Shown one piece after another: positions 33,800 to 44,100 of a stretch of 64,000 nucleotides of DNA. This DNA is from JAGRCP01 sp942490705 (lineage in GTDB: Bacteria > Chloroflexota > Anaerolineae > Caldilineales > Caldilineaceae), in NCBI GenBank assembly GCA_942490705.1, contig CALNXY010000005.1, positions 248,001-312,000 on the forward strand. The letters run 5' to 3'. Position numbers and translations under genes: made by a program. How positions within the stretch are numbered: position 1 is the first letter of the stretch; every line of letters starts with the position of its first letter. The notes beneath the pieces were generated by a model. It was not told where the DNA came from. It saw only the letters and a program-made list of their open reading frames with translations, and did not search any database.

Positions 33800-35842
33800 A
33801 TGTCTGCCAACAAACCGACCAATCGCTTGATCGACGAAACGTCGCCCTATCTGCTCCAGCACGCCCACAATCCGGTGGCGTGGTATCCCTGGGGAGAGGA
33901 GGCGTTGACAAAGGCCGAAGCTGAGGGCAAGCCTATCTTCCTCAGCGTCGGCTACAGCGCCTGCCACTGGTGTCACGTCATGGAGCGCGAGAGCTTCGAA
34001 AACGAGCAGACCGCGGCGCTGATGAACGAACTGTTCGTCAATATCAAAGTGGACCGGGAAGAGCGGCCCGATCTCGACGCCATCTACATGGACGCGGTCC
34101 AAGCCATGACCGGCCAGGGCGGCTGGCCCATGAGCGTCTTTCTCACCCCCGATGGCCGGCCTTTCTACGGCGGTACCTACTATCCGCCCGAGCCGCGCTA
34201 TGGCATGCCCAGCTTCGGCCAGGTGCTGCGCTCCGTCGCCAACGCCTATGCAACGGATCGCGACAAGGTCGTCGGCCAGGCCGACCGGCTGACGGAGATG
34301 CTCAATCGCACAGGCGTGATCGAGGCCTCGGGCAACGATCTCAGCACCGCGACGCTGGATGAGGCCGTAACCCAACTGCAGCAACATTTCGACAGTGAGG
34401 ATGGCGGTTTCGGCGATCAGCCCAAGTTTCCCCAGCCGATGACGCTCGATTTCCTCATGACCCAGGCGGACGATGATGCGCTCTACATGGCGGAGCTGAC
34501 GCTCTTCAAAATGGCGAATGGCGGCATCTACGACCAGCTGGGCGGCGGCTTTCACCGTTATAGCGTCGATCGCTACTGGCTTGTGCCTCACTTTGAAAAG
34601 ATGCTCTATGACAACGCCCAGCTTCTGCGCAGCTACGTCCAAGCCTGGCAGATCACCGGGCGGCCGCTCTATCGTCGCATTGTTGAGGAGACGATCGACT
34701 ACGTATTGCGTGAGATGACGGCGCCCGCAGGCGGCTTTTACAGCACGCAGGATGCGGACAGCGAGGGCGAAGAGGGCAAGTTCTTTGTCTGGACGCCGAC
34801 GGAAATCGAAAGCGTACTGGGTCCGCAGATTGCCGCGCTTTTCCAGGACTATTACGGCGTGACGCCCTCGGGAAATTTTGAGGGCAAAAATATCCTCAAC
34901 GTCGTCAAGACGCTGGAAGAGACGGCGGACCGCTTCAGCGCCAGCCGGGCCGATGCCGAACAGGCGCTGATTATCGGTCGTACGACGCTTTTCGACGTGC
35001 GGGAGCAGCGGGTCAAGCCGGCGCGCGACGAAAAGATCCTCACGGAATGGAACGGGCTCATGATCCACGCGCTGGCCGCATGCGCCACCGCGCTCAATCA
35101 TGACGGCGCGCTGGCTGCGGCCGAACGCGCGGCCGACTTCATCCTCACCAACATGCGCCAGGAGGATGGCCGCCTCTACCGCAGCTTCAAAGATGGCCAG
35201 GCGCGCTTCAATGCCTATCTGGAAGATTATGCTGCGTTCATTCGCGGCCTGCAGGCGCTTTATGCGGCTACCTTCGATCTGCGTTGGCTCGGAGAAGCCC
35301 AGGCATTGCTCGACATCATGTATGCCGAATTTCACGATGCCGAGCGCGGGGGCTTCTATCAGACCGGGGTGAGTCACGAGGCGCTGGTCGTACGCCGTAA
35401 GGACTTTATCGACAACGCCATTCCATCAGGCAACTCCATGGCCGCCGAGGCGCTCTTACAGACCACCGCCCTACTGGGCAACCAGGAGCATCGCCAGGAA
35501 GCCGCACGAATTTTCCTGCTCATGGAGGCGGCCATGGCGCGACAGCCCACGGGGTTCGGTCGCATGTTGGGCGCGCTGGATCAGTACCTGGCGCCGAGTA
35601 TGGAAATCGCCATCGTGGGCGATCCGGAAGACGAAGCGACGCAAGCGCTGCTGCATGAAGTGCGCAAGCGTTACTTACCCCACGCCGTGGTTGCCTTGAA
35701 AAAGCCGGATGAAGAGAGCCTCCTGCCCGTTTTTGAGGGCCGGGGCATGGTCGACGGCAAGCCAACGGCCTACGTCTGCGAAAACTACGTTTGCCAACTA
35801 CCGGTGACCACGCCGGAGGAATTGCGCGCGCTACTGGCCTAG
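33800..35842 (+). CDS. thioredoxin-domain/DUF255 protein, YyaL (SPATA20) family
   Basis: 680-residue cytoplasmic protein of the widespread YyaL/SSP411 family. An N-terminal thioredoxin-like domain starts NRLIDETSPYLLQHAHNPVA and carries the CxxC motif in YSACHWCHVMERESFE, then GQGGWPMSVFLTPDG and GGTYYPPEPRYGMPSF. The rest is an (alpha/alpha)6 barrel like those of glycoside-processing enzymes (GGIYDQLGGGFHRYSVD, ILTEWNGLMIHALA, FIDNAIPSGNSMAAEALLQ). Enzymatic role is not settled. A ribosome binding site AAGGAG precedes ATG 33800. The length is normal. It ends in a convergent gap with the GT2 gene. Confidence 0.93.
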   Translation: MSANKPTNRLIDETSPYLLQHAHNPVAWYPWGEEALTKAEAEGKPIFLSVGYSACHWCHVMERESFENEQTAALMNELFVNIKVDREERPDLDAIYMDAVQAMTGQGGWPMSVFLTPDGRPFYGGTYYPPEPRYGMPSFGQVLRSVANAYATDRDKVVGQADRLTEMLNRTGVIEASGNDLSTATLDEAVTQLQQHFDSEDGGFGDQPKFPQPMTLDFLMTQADDDALYMAELTLFKMANGGIYDQLGGGFHRYSVDRYWLVPHFEKMLYDNAQLLRSYVQAWQITGRPLYRRIVEETIDYVLREMTAPAGGFYSTQDADSEGEEGKFFVWTPTEIESVLGPQIAALFQDYYGVTPSGNFEGKNILNVVKTLEETADRFSASRADAEQALIIGRTTLFDVREQRVKPARDEKILTEWNGLMIHALAACATALNHDGALAAAERAADFILTNMRQEDGRLYRSFKDGQARFNAYLEDYAAFIRGLQALYAATFDLRWLGEAQALLDIMYAEFHDAERGGFYQTGVSHEALVVRRKDFIDNAIPSGNSMAAEALLQTTALLGNQEHRQEAARIFLLMEAAMARQPTGFGRMLGALDQYLAPSMEIAIVGDPEDEATQALLHEVRKRYLPHAVVALKKPDEESLLPVFEGRGMVDGKPTAYVCENYVCQLPVTTPEELRALLA

Positions 35843-35867
35843 CAGCTTTTCGGAGAGACCAAAAAGA

Positions 35868-35963
35868 TGGGCCGCGGATTGCGCGGATTAGGCTGGAACA
35901 GCTGGATTTTCTTAGTTTTATCCGTGTCGTTTCTGTTTGATCCGCGTGATCCGCGTTCTATCC
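35868..35963. repeat. palindromic repeat (family C), copy 3
   Basis: GGGCCGCGGATTGCGCGGAT on the left and TGATCCGCGTGATCCGCGTT on the right. It fills the gap between the convergent yyaL-like and GT2 genes, and its last bases (TCTATC) contain the GT2 stop codon. Confidence 0.7.
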
Positions 35964-36986
35964 ATCTTCCCGCATGGAGTCGGGGAGGAGCCTGCTGGCA
36001 AGGACCTGCTTGTAAGCATCGATGCGGGCCGTGCGCAGCGCGCGCTTGCTGCCCAGGAGACGCTTGAGTCGCTCCGTCCATAGCTGCCAGCGGTATTCGG
36101 CAAGCAGATAATGACGAAGGGAATTGGCCCAACGTCGTCCAAAATATTTGTCATAGAGACGCACGCGGCTCGTATTAAAGTGAATGTGCCGGGCGGCCAC
36201 CACTTGCTCACTGCTGCGTCCCTCATAGTGAATGACCAATGAAGTCGGCACAAAGACGACGCGCCAGCCGGCATCCTTGAGCCGCCAGCACAGATCCAAT
36301 TCCTCGCTGTACATGAAGAAGCCTTCATCGAAGGGACCGGCCATGCCCGGCATGCGAACCGACTCCAGCGCGTCCCGGCGCGCCAGCATGGCCGCCCCGA
36401 CCAGCCAATCCACGTCATGGGGAAAATCGACCTGCCAGTCGGCCATGTGCAGGCGGCGCGACCAAGGATTGCCAGCCCAAGTCCGACCCAACCAGGTGCT
36501 TTCTAAGAAGCCGGTCAGACGCGTTGGGAAGCGGCGCGCGCTGGACTGGGGCGCGCCATCAGCGTAGCGCAGCTGAGGGCCGACCATACCAATGGACGCT
36601 GTGTCGCGAAGCGCGCTGTAGAGGGCCCACATCCCATACGTTGCGCTGATGGCTATTTCAGTATCAGGATTGAGAAAATAGACAAATCGTCCCTGGCTGG
36701 CGGCGTAGCCAAGGTTGTTGCCGCCGGTGAAGCCCAGATTGATCTCGCTGGCGATCAGGCGTACCCAGGGAAACTCAGCCTGCACCATGGCGCAACTCTC
36801 GTCCTCACTGGCATTGTCCACGACGATTACTTCCAGGCGTTGCAAATCGTCTGGCGGGCCGAAGAGGCGCGTTTGCGACTGGCGCGGTGCAGGATCGGAG
36901 AGTGCGGCCAGTGACGTCAGGCAGGCGCGCAAGAGCTCATGTACGTTCCAATTGACGATGACGATGGATAGATCGCAGACGGTCAT
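35958..36986 (-). CDS. glycosyltransferase family 2 (rhamnosyltransferase-like)
   Basis: 342 residues, GT-A fold. Start MTVCDLSIVIVNWNVHELLR is typical of GT2 proteins. The nucleotide-sugar site follows: VIVVDNASEDESCAMV, LIASEINLGFTGGNNLGYAA and the DxD-type FVYFLNPDTEI. GAAMLARRDALESVRMPG and MYSEELDLCWRLKDAGWRVV are the acceptor-side motifs of the dTDP-rhamnose-like subgroup. The C-terminal third is basic and may be membrane-associated. It lies 22 bases downstream of the polyprenyl synthase gene in a tatD-prenyl synthase-GT2 run, suggesting cell-wall polysaccharide work, which is inference. Confidence 0.9.
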   Translation of the reverse strand: MTVCDLSIVIVNWNVHELLRACLTSLAALSDPAPRQSQTRLFGPPDDLQRLEVIVVDNASEDESCAMVQAEFPWVRLIASEINLGFTGGNNLGYAASQGRFVYFLNPDTEIAISATYGMWALYSALRDTASIGMVGPQLRYADGAPQSSARRFPTRLTGFLESTWLGRTWAGNPWSRRLHMADWQVDFPHDVDWLVGAAMLARRDALESVRMPGMAGPFDEGFFMYSEELDLCWRLKDAGWRVVFVPTSLVIHYEGRSSEQVVAARHIHFNTSRVRLYDKYFGRRWANSLRHYLLAEYRWQLWTERLKRLLGSKRALRTARIDAYKQVLASRLLPDSMREDG

Positions 36987-37008
36987 GAAAACTCGGCGGG
37001 TGGCGGCC

Positions 37009-38085
37009 CTAGTAGGTGCGCTGGACGACGAAATCGCAGAGGTCCAGCATGGACGCTTTGTAGACGTTGTCGGGGAGTCCATCCAGGTTGTGACGGGCCT
37101 TATCGAGAAAGCCCAGCGCTTCGGCCCGCGCCGCGCCCACGGCGCCGGAAGCGCGTACAGCGGTCACAACTTCCTGGACGGTTGCGTTCCAAACGGCTGT
37201 ATCGCCACCGTCACGGGCATCGATGCGCTCCTCCAGTTCGGCGATCAGCGACGCTGGGTTGGGATGGCTTTTCAGATAGTAGAAAAAGGGCAATGTAAAG
37301 GTGCCTTGGCGCAAATCGCCGCCAGCCGGCTTGCCCAAAGAGCGCTCATTGCCGGTAAAGTCGAGGATGTCATCGACAATCTGAAAGGCCATGCCCAGAT
37401 TATAGCCATAGTCGTGCAGCTGCTTGATCTCGTCCTCGGGCAGGTGGGTCAAGATGGCTGCGCCTTCAGTGGCTGCGCAAAACAGGCTGGCCGTCTTGGC
37501 ATAGATGCGCCGGTAGTAATTCTCTTTGGGCTGATCTAACTCATCGCGTTCAAAGAGCTGGCGCAATTCACCGTTCACAATAATGTCCAGCGTATTGCTA
37601 AAAAGGCTGATGACACGCATGTTGTTCGTCTCGGCCGAAAATTGGGCCGCTTGGCCAAACATATAGTTGCCGGCCATGACCGTAGACCCCTTGCTCCAAT
37701 CAGCGTTTAGCGTGGGAGCGCCCCGGCGCAATAGGGCGTCGTCAATCACGTCATCATGCACCAGCGTGGCCGTATGCAGCATCTCTACGGATGAAGCCAG
37801 CGACAACACCCGGGGATAGATGGCACTAGATTGTACCTCGCCGTTAAATTCAGCCGCCATGAGCGCCAGGGCCGGACGCAAACGCTTACCGCCACGCCCG
37901 ATGAGATCAACAAACGCGGTGGCCAGCGGAGCAAAGAGTGCGGAATCCACCTCTTTCATCTTGGTTTCCACCTGCTCCAGACCAGGTTGAACAGGTCGCA
38001 GGATTGCGGCAACTTCCAACGGCTGACCATTGGAAAGAGGGCTGCCATTGGTTGTCGCACTGCTATTGGTCTCGGTGTAGGTCAC
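37009..38085 (-). CDS. polyprenyl diphosphate synthase (trans-isoprenyl)
   Basis: Elongates allylic diphosphates with IPP to a long isoprenoid chain for quinones or lipid carriers. Both aspartate-rich motifs are present: ATLVHDDVIDDALLRRG (FARM) and MAFQIVDDILDFTG (SARM), along with GGKRLRPALALMAAEFNG and KTASLFCAATEGAAIL. About 358 residues from the GTG at 38085. The open frame extends to 38166, but that part overlaps tatD and reads unlike the family, so I prefer the GTG; this start is not certain. The chain length cannot be read with confidence. Confidence 0.9.
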   Translation of the reverse strand: MTYTETNSSATTNGSPLSNGQPLEVAAILRPVQPGLEQVETKMKEVDSALFAPLATAFVDLIGRGGKRLRPALALMAAEFNGEVQSSAIYPRVLSLASSVEMLHTATLVHDDVIDDALLRRGAPTLNADWSKGSTVMAGNYMFGQAAQFSAETNNMRVISLFSNTLDIIVNGELRQLFERDELDQPKENYYRRIYAKTASLFCAATEGAAILTHLPEDEIKQLHDYGYNLGMAFQIVDDILDFTGNERSLGKPAGGDLRQGTFTLPFFYYLKSHPNPASLIAELEERIDARDGGDTAVWNATVQEVVTAVRASGAVGAARAEALGFLDKARHNLDGLPDNVYKASMLDLCDFVVQRTY

Positions 38086-38104
38086 GATTGTTCGCGAATC
38101 CTGA

Positions 38105-38968
38105 TTATCGAGCTGACGTTGTGTGTGAAGCCTTGTGCTCAACACGATGCGCATCCTCCAAGCCAAAAAAACGCAGGGCCAGACGCGTCGAAGCCCCGGC
38201 CAAAGCTTCTGGACTCATCATAAAAAGAGCGGCCAGCTGTTCAAGCATTAGGGGAATGTAAGCCGGCTCATTACGCGTACCGCGGTGCGGATGCGGCGTC
38301 AGATAAGGCGCGTCCGTTTCCAGCATCAAACGTAGCGGATCAAGCTGGGGAACCAACGCATGCAGGTCTCGCGCATTCCTGAAGGTCACGGGACCGCCCA
38401 AGCTTAACACAAAATTCCAATTATATGCTTCTTGGGCCAATGCTGCATCCCCACTGAAGGCATGAAGCACGCCGGCAAACGGTCGTTGCGCCAGAGGCGA
38501 GGCCAGAAAGTCAGCGCTCTGGACCCAGCTTCGCAGCATTCGGGCCACCTCATCGCTCGCATCCCGGTTGTGAATGATGACCGGCAACCCCAATTCTGCA
38601 GCCAACGCCAATTGCGCCTCAAACGCTTTGGCTTGCACCGCCGGCGCAACGTCCTGCCAGTAATAGTCCAAACCAATTTCGCCGATGGCCACCACTTTGG
38701 GATGGGCCGCCAGCCTCCGTAGGGCCTCCAAGGTAGCAAGATCGAACCCAGCGCTGCTGGTGGGATGCACGCCGACCGCAGCGTAAACGCCATCATAACG
38801 CTCGGCAAGAGCAATGGCGGCCCGGCTGTGGTCCAGGTCAATGCCCGGGTTCACGATCAGGTCGACGCCGACTGCTGCGGCACGAGCTACAACTTGGCCG
38901 CGGTCTTCGTCAAACTGGGCCAGATCGAGATGGCAATGTGTGTCGACCAAAAAAGGCATGCTTTTCAT
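38105..38968 (-). CDS. TatD family metal-dependent hydrolase
   Basis: 287-residue TIM-barrel hydrolase of the TatD/YcfH group, linked in other bacteria to DNA quality control. Metal ligands: FLVDTHCHLD (HxH) near the N-terminus, AIGEIGLDYYW (Glu), GLPVIIHNRDASDEV (His), GVLHAFSGD (His) and LMLETDAPYLTP (Asp). Ends LALRFFGLED plus a short tail. ATG 38968 has GGGA upstream; MPFLV at 38959 is an alternative. Heads the run with the prenyl synthase and GT2 genes. Confidence 0.93.
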   Translation of the reverse strand: MKSMPFLVDTHCHLDLAQFDEDRGQVVARAAAVGVDLIVNPGIDLDHSRAAIALAERYDGVYAAVGVHPTSSAGFDLATLEALRRLAAHPKVVAIGEIGLDYYWQDVAPAVQAKAFEAQLALAAELGLPVIIHNRDASDEVARMLRSWVQSADFLASPLAQRPFAGVLHAFSGDAALAQEAYNWNFVLSLGGPVTFRNARDLHALVPQLDPLRLMLETDAPYLTPHPHRGTRNEPAYIPLMLEQLAALFMMSPEALAGASTRLALRFFGLEDAHRVEHKASHTTSAR

Positions 38969-39225
38969 AGATCCCACTAACTTTAGACAAAGATACAACA
39001 AAGACTGTTCAAATCTTAGTTGCCGTTTGTACATTTTATCACAGGTGAAGCAGATCCTACCGTAACGCCCATTTCATACAGTAAATTTATACAGTGGATC
39101 TAAGCAGCAAGCCCATCCTGCAAATTTATGCCGCAAAGGTAGACTGGCCACACGCTGGCTACGCATGAAGGGACCGGCAAGAGATGGCCCCATCATAAAC
39201 GATCAGGGGGAAAGTGGTCCAAACG

Positions 39226-39270
39226 CAATCCAGGGCTGGGGTCGGAAGTTGCCGACCCCAGCCCTGGATT
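39226..39270 (-). terminator. strong hairpin after the phosphohexomutase gene
   Basis: AATCCAGGGCTGGGGTCGG and CCGACCCCAGCCCTGGATT form a perfect 19-bp stem with a short loop, 32 bases after the stop. There is no T-run, so it may be a terminator or an mRNA-stabilising structure. Confidence 0.6.
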
Positions 39271-39301
39271 AGAATCATCAACCAAATTCTCTAGAAAACG
39301 T

Positions 39302-40741
39302 CTAGCTCAGCCCGGCCAAAGCCCGGCCGTCTGCCAGAATCTGCGCAACTGCTTCCCCGTCCGTCGTCTCGGTATAGACCCGAATCAAGGGCTCCGTGCC
39401 GGAAAAGCGTACCAACAGCCAGCCTCCGTCATCCATGACGAACTTATAGCCGTCGGTCGTCACCAGTTCGGTCACATCGTGGCCGCCCAACGTCAGATCC
39501 TCTACGACCAGGCTGTCGAGTTTGGCCTTGGCCGCGGCCTTCATCTCATTGTCAGTCAGTCGGGTATCAATGCGGTCATAGTAGTGAACGCCGCCAACGG
39601 TCTCAAAGAGTACTTCAAGGAGTTCGGTCGGCTTTTTGCCGGTGCGGACCAGCAAATCCAGAAGATAAAGATTGGCCAGAATGCCATCGCGCTCCGGCAC
39701 GTGGTTGCGGAAGGCATAGCCGCCGCTCTCTTCGCCGCCAATTAGCGCATCGTGTTTCACCATGGCCGGGGCCACATACTTGAAGCCGACGCCCGTATTC
39801 ACCACATCGACGCCATAGGCTTTGCCCAATTTGTCCAACATAGCGGTGGTACTCAGCGTCTTGACGATCGTGCCGCGATCGCCCCGGACCTCCAGGAAGT
39901 AATAGGCCAATAAGCCATAAACGCGCAGTTGATCAATAAATTCACCGTTCTCATCGCCAAAACCGCAACGATCGGCGTCGCCGTCCATGATGCAGACGCA
40001 ATCCGCGCCCACTTCGCGCCCTGTGGCCAGGCCATTGTCCACGTTGGGCGGAATCGGTTCCGGCCGCGACATGCCGGGGTAGATGGGGTTGCGCCCGGCG
40101 TTAACCTCGACGATTTCGGTTGCGCCGCCGCCAAGAATTTCCGTGAGCCAGCCCGACCCATTGCCCCACATGTTGTCGACAACAACTTTCAGGCCGGCTT
40201 CCTTGATGGGCGTCACGTCGATTAGCGTAGCAAGATGGGCCAGGTAGGCGGGTTTGGCATCAAAATATAGGATGCGACCCGTGGCCAACGCTTCGTCCAT
40301 GCGCATGGTCTGAATAGCGTTCGTAGCATCCGCAGCCGGGATGCGCGCTTCGATCTCGCTCAGGCCGTCGGGCGCAATGGCCCCACCCTGTTCGTCACGG
40401 ACCTTGAAACCCAGGTCCTGGGGCGGGTTGTGGCTGGCAGTCACGTTGACGGCCGCCACCGCGCCCCGATTGGGCACGCTGAAGCTGATCACAGGCGTTG
40501 GCGTCGCCTTGTCGGTGAGATGGACCACGAACCCATTTCCGGCCAGCACTTGGGCAACCGTCGCCGCGAAGTCCTCGGCCGCAAAGCGCATGTCGTGACC
40601 GACAATGACCGTTTCTCCCTCGAGCCCCTTGCTCTTGAGATAGTCGGCAAAGCCCTGGGTGCAGCGCCGCGCATTGGCAAAGGTATAGTCGTCGGCGATA
40701 CGCCCGCGCCATCCGTCCGTGCCGAACTTGATATCACTCAT
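39302..40741 (-). CDS. phosphoglucomutase/phosphomannomutase family protein
   Basis: Alpha-D-phosphohexomutase, 479 residues, cytoplasmic; interconverts hexose 1- and 6-phosphates. All four signature loops are seen: the phosphoserine loop VNVTASHNPPQDLGFK, the metal loop IMDGDADRCGFGDENG, the sugar-recognition loop GGEESGGYAF and the phosphate-binding RFSGTEPLIRVYTE. Starts MSDIKFGTDGWRG. The wide substrate range of the family leaves glucose versus mannose open. Monocistronic and divergent from the SARP regulator. Confidence 0.93.
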   Translation of the reverse strand: MSDIKFGTDGWRGRIADDYTFANARRCTQGFADYLKSKGLEGETVIVGHDMRFAAEDFAATVAQVLAGNGFVVHLTDKATPTPVISFSVPNRGAVAAVNVTASHNPPQDLGFKVRDEQGGAIAPDGLSEIEARIPAADATNAIQTMRMDEALATGRILYFDAKPAYLAHLATLIDVTPIKEAGLKVVVDNMWGNGSGWLTEILGGGATEIVEVNAGRNPIYPGMSRPEPIPPNVDNGLATGREVGADCVCIMDGDADRCGFGDENGEFIDQLRVYGLLAYYFLEVRGDRGTIVKTLSTTAMLDKLGKAYGVDVVNTGVGFKYVAPAMVKHDALIGGEESGGYAFRNHVPERDGILANLYLLDLLVRTGKKPTELLEVLFETVGGVHYYDRIDTRLTDNEMKAAAKAKLDSLVVEDLTLGGHDVTELVTTDGYKFVMDDGGWLLVRFSGTEPLIRVYTETTDGEAVAQILADGRALAGLS

Positions 40742-41107
40742 GTTTGCTCCTTCTCTATGTCATAATTGGGAGTTGCGCTTGGGTTTCCGGTTACGCAGCC
40801 GCGGTGTAAGACCCCGGCTGCCTTAGGTTAATCGCCGCGTTGGGTAAAATCCTGTCCCTGGTTGGATCCGTCAGCCGTGTGTGCCGAGAGATGCTGCAGT
40901 TGCTGCGGCGCGCTGGTTCAGCGTTGCCCAGTATAGCAGCCCCGCCCTGGGAATCGACAACAATCTGGCGCACTTGATTTGTCCTCCCGCTAGGCTATAC
41001 TTGACGCTGGCACATCGATTGGATGCTTCACGCTTGACGCCCCCACCTGCTGTAGCCCGTTATTGCATCCCGACTGTTGTTTGATTGAACCGTGCGAGCG
41101 AGTCTCA
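40742..41107. other. divergent regulatory region (phosphohexomutase / SARP regulator)
   Basis: 366 bases with no gene. It holds the promoter at 40974-41001 for the plus-strand regulator and must also hold that of the minus-strand mutase gene, which I could not place. The mRNA leader of the regulator would be about 100 bases. Confidence 0.5.
40974..41001 (+). promoter_or_regulatory. sigma70-type promoter of the SARP regulator
   Basis: TTGATT (40974-40979), a 16-base spacer, then TATACT (40996-41001). Both boxes match five of six consensus bases. The start point would be near 41008. Confidence 0.55.
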
Positions 41108-44100
41108 ATGGCTATGCAGACCGATTCAGATTATGCATCCCATATCGGCCACATCTATCTCTTTGGCACCGCGAAAGTCGAGGTGTCAGGACAGACTGTC
41201 GCGCTCCCCGGCGGGAGGGCGACGATTCTCTTTGCCTATCTGTGCCTTCACCCTGCCCGAGAACATCCGCGCGAAATGCTCATCGAAACGCTTTGGCCCG
41301 AGCGCGCGCCGGCGAGCGGTAGACGGGCCCTCTCCGACACGCTCTACCGCCTGCGTCGTGCGCCAGTTGGCGACTGGATTGCGGCCACGCCAACCACGGT
41401 TCAGCTTGCAGAGGCGGAGCGACTATGGGTCGATGTCTGGGCCTTTGAGCAGGCGACGACAAAGCGTGCAAAGGTGACAGAGGCGACGGCTCTATCTGCA
41501 CTGTACGATCGTGCAGCGACGCTCTATCAAGGAGATCTGCTGGAAGGTTGCTACGACGATTGGTTGCTGGCGCGGCGCTATGCGTTGCGCGAACGCCACT
41601 TGGATTGTCTGTTGCAAGCCGGCGAGCAGATGGAGCGGATCGGTGAGTTTGTTGCGGCGCGCCGCTATTTCCAACAGCTCATCGGCGAAGATCCGCTTCG
41701 AGAGCAGGCCTGTCTTGGTCTCATGCGCACGCTCGCCCTGGACGGACGAATTGCTGATGCGCTGGCGGCCTTTGATGAGCTTGCCACACGCTTGTCGTCG
41801 GAATTGGGCGTGGAGCCCGGCGCGGAAAGCAAGCAACTTGCCCAGCGCCTGCGCGCCGAGCAAAGCAGCATCGCGCAGGATCGCACAATTGGCGCAGTCC
41901 CCGACGACAATCTGCTGCGACCGACCTTTGTCGGTCGTCAGCAGGAACGTCGTCACATGCTCGGCGCCGTCGAGGAGGCCATCCAGGGATGCGGGCGCAC
42001 CGTCGCCGTCGAAGGCGCGGCTGGCATGGGCAAAAGCCGGCTCTTCGAAGAGGTTGCGGCCGGCGCGACCTGGCGCGGCGCAGTCGTTGCCCAAGGCGCG
42101 GCCAGCGATCGGCCAGCGGCCTCACCGTTTTCGGCCCTGGCCCAAGCCGCGACCGCAGCCTTGACCGGACTGCCGGCCGCGCAACTCGAAGCCATCCTGC
42201 CCAACCACACGCGAGTGGGCTTCAGTCCTCTCTACAGCCCATGGGCAACGCTGCAGGCACAAGACGAGCTTCCGCCGGATGCAGCACGCCTGCGCCTCCA
42301 CACAGCCATTGTGGACGTCTTCTCAGCACTCACGGCACTGACTCCCCATGTGCTGGTGCTGGACGATCTGCACTGGGCGACTGAGGATCAATGGGCGGCA
42401 TTGGGGGCGCTTGTCGCGCAGGCGGCACATATGCGTCTCCTTATCCTCATCGGCTACCGACGCACAGAAGTCGAACGTGGCCCCGGTTGGGAACAACTGC
42501 AGCACTGGGAACGCAATGGATGGCTGGCGCCATACCGGCTCGAGCCGCTCACACCCGAAGAGCTTGCTGCCCTGCTGCCCCCGCCCTTTCGAGTAGAAGC
42601 CGCCAAGATCCACAGCATCAGCGGCGGCAACCCCTTCTTCGTCACAGAAACGTTGCTGGGACTCCAGGCGGAGCAACGCGCGTACCGTTTGACCGTCGAG
42701 AAGCGGTTGGCGCAGCTGACAGCAGATGAGCGCACAGTCTTGGAAGCCGCAGCAGTGGTTGGCGACGACGCAAGCTATGCCCTTTGGCACGCAACCGGCG
42801 ATATGGACGCCATTGCCCTGGCGCGCATCAGCCGGCGCCTGAGCGACGCCTACTTCTTGCAGGTGGACGAAGATGGCTGCCGATTTCACCACGACCTTGT
42901 GCGCACCGCCGTCTACGAGCAGATGGATCCGAGAATCGGGCGCAGGCTGCATGCGCGTGCGGCAGCCGCACTGGCGCAGCAACAACCCGATGCAATCCAA
43001 TTGCGTGCATTCCATCTGGCAGCGGCCGGCGAAAACGAGGCGGCGGCCGCCATGTATTGGGCCGTCGGTCAGGCTGCGCTCGCGGCCACGGCGTATGCAG
43101 ATGCACAGCGCGCCCTGCACAAGTCGTTAACGCTCGCGCCGCCATCATCACCCCGGGAATGCCTGGCACGGTGGACGGAACTGGCGCGCATCTCCGCTAT
43201 TGCAGGCGACCGCGAAGTCCAACGGGCAAGTCTCGCCGCCGCGCAGCTGCTCGCTGTCGAGCTCGATGATCAGGAAGCGGCGCTTGCCCTCCAGATCGAT
43301 TCCGCCCATAGCGCCTTTCTGGCCGGCGATCAAGCCGAAGCCGACAAGCTCTTGGATCTGGCTCAAGAATCTGCCAAACGCACGGCCAATCAGGCTGCGT
43401 TATGTGCGGTCTATCTTCATCGGGGAGATGTTGCGCTGCACTTTGGCGACAATCAGGCTGCAGTAGAAGCGCTGGAATGCGCCCTCGAGATCGCCCGCCG
43501 CATCGACGAGAGAGCGCACGAAGGGCGCGCGCTCGACGGTCTTGCCTGGGCCTATACCAATCTGAATGAACCGCCCGAACGCTGCTTACCCCTCTACGAG
43601 CAGGCAATTGACGCTCAGGTTGCGGCCGGCAATCACTTTGAAGAAGCGCGGGCGCGCATCAATTACCTTTCGGGCCTTCAGGATCTTGGAGCGTGGGATC
43701 GGGCGGCCGCGCTGGCTGATGAGACGCTGATCGCGCAGCAGCGGATTGGCTATATACGCGGCGAGGGGGCAGTCCGCCAGGCTCGGGGTTTGATCGCACT
43801 GGCGCTGGGAGACTATGGGGCTGCCCGAGACGAAACCGAGGCCGCGCGGAAGATCTTCGCCCGCATTGGCGAACGCTTGGGCCACATCATCGCCACGGTC
43901 AGCCTCGGCAACATTGCTTATCACCTCAATGACCCTGCAACTGCTGAAGCATTGCTCAGAGATGCGCTACACGAAGCCGAAGAACTCGATACCACACTCT
44001 TCATGGCCTTCGCCTTGCAGGACTTGGGCATCCAGTTGGTCGAACAGGCACGCCCGACGGAAGCCATTCCCCTGCTGCGACGGGCCATCGCAGCCTGGCA

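Noticed and set aside
33605..35377. Open frame of 590 codons on the minus strand
   Set aside because: Antisense to the YyaL-family gene, whose CxxC and other motifs are certain.
41063..41107. Upstream TTG start for the SARP regulator
   Set aside because: The added 15 residues (HPDCCLIEPCERVS region) do not look like the family, and ATG 41108 directly precedes the winged-helix domain. It remains possible.
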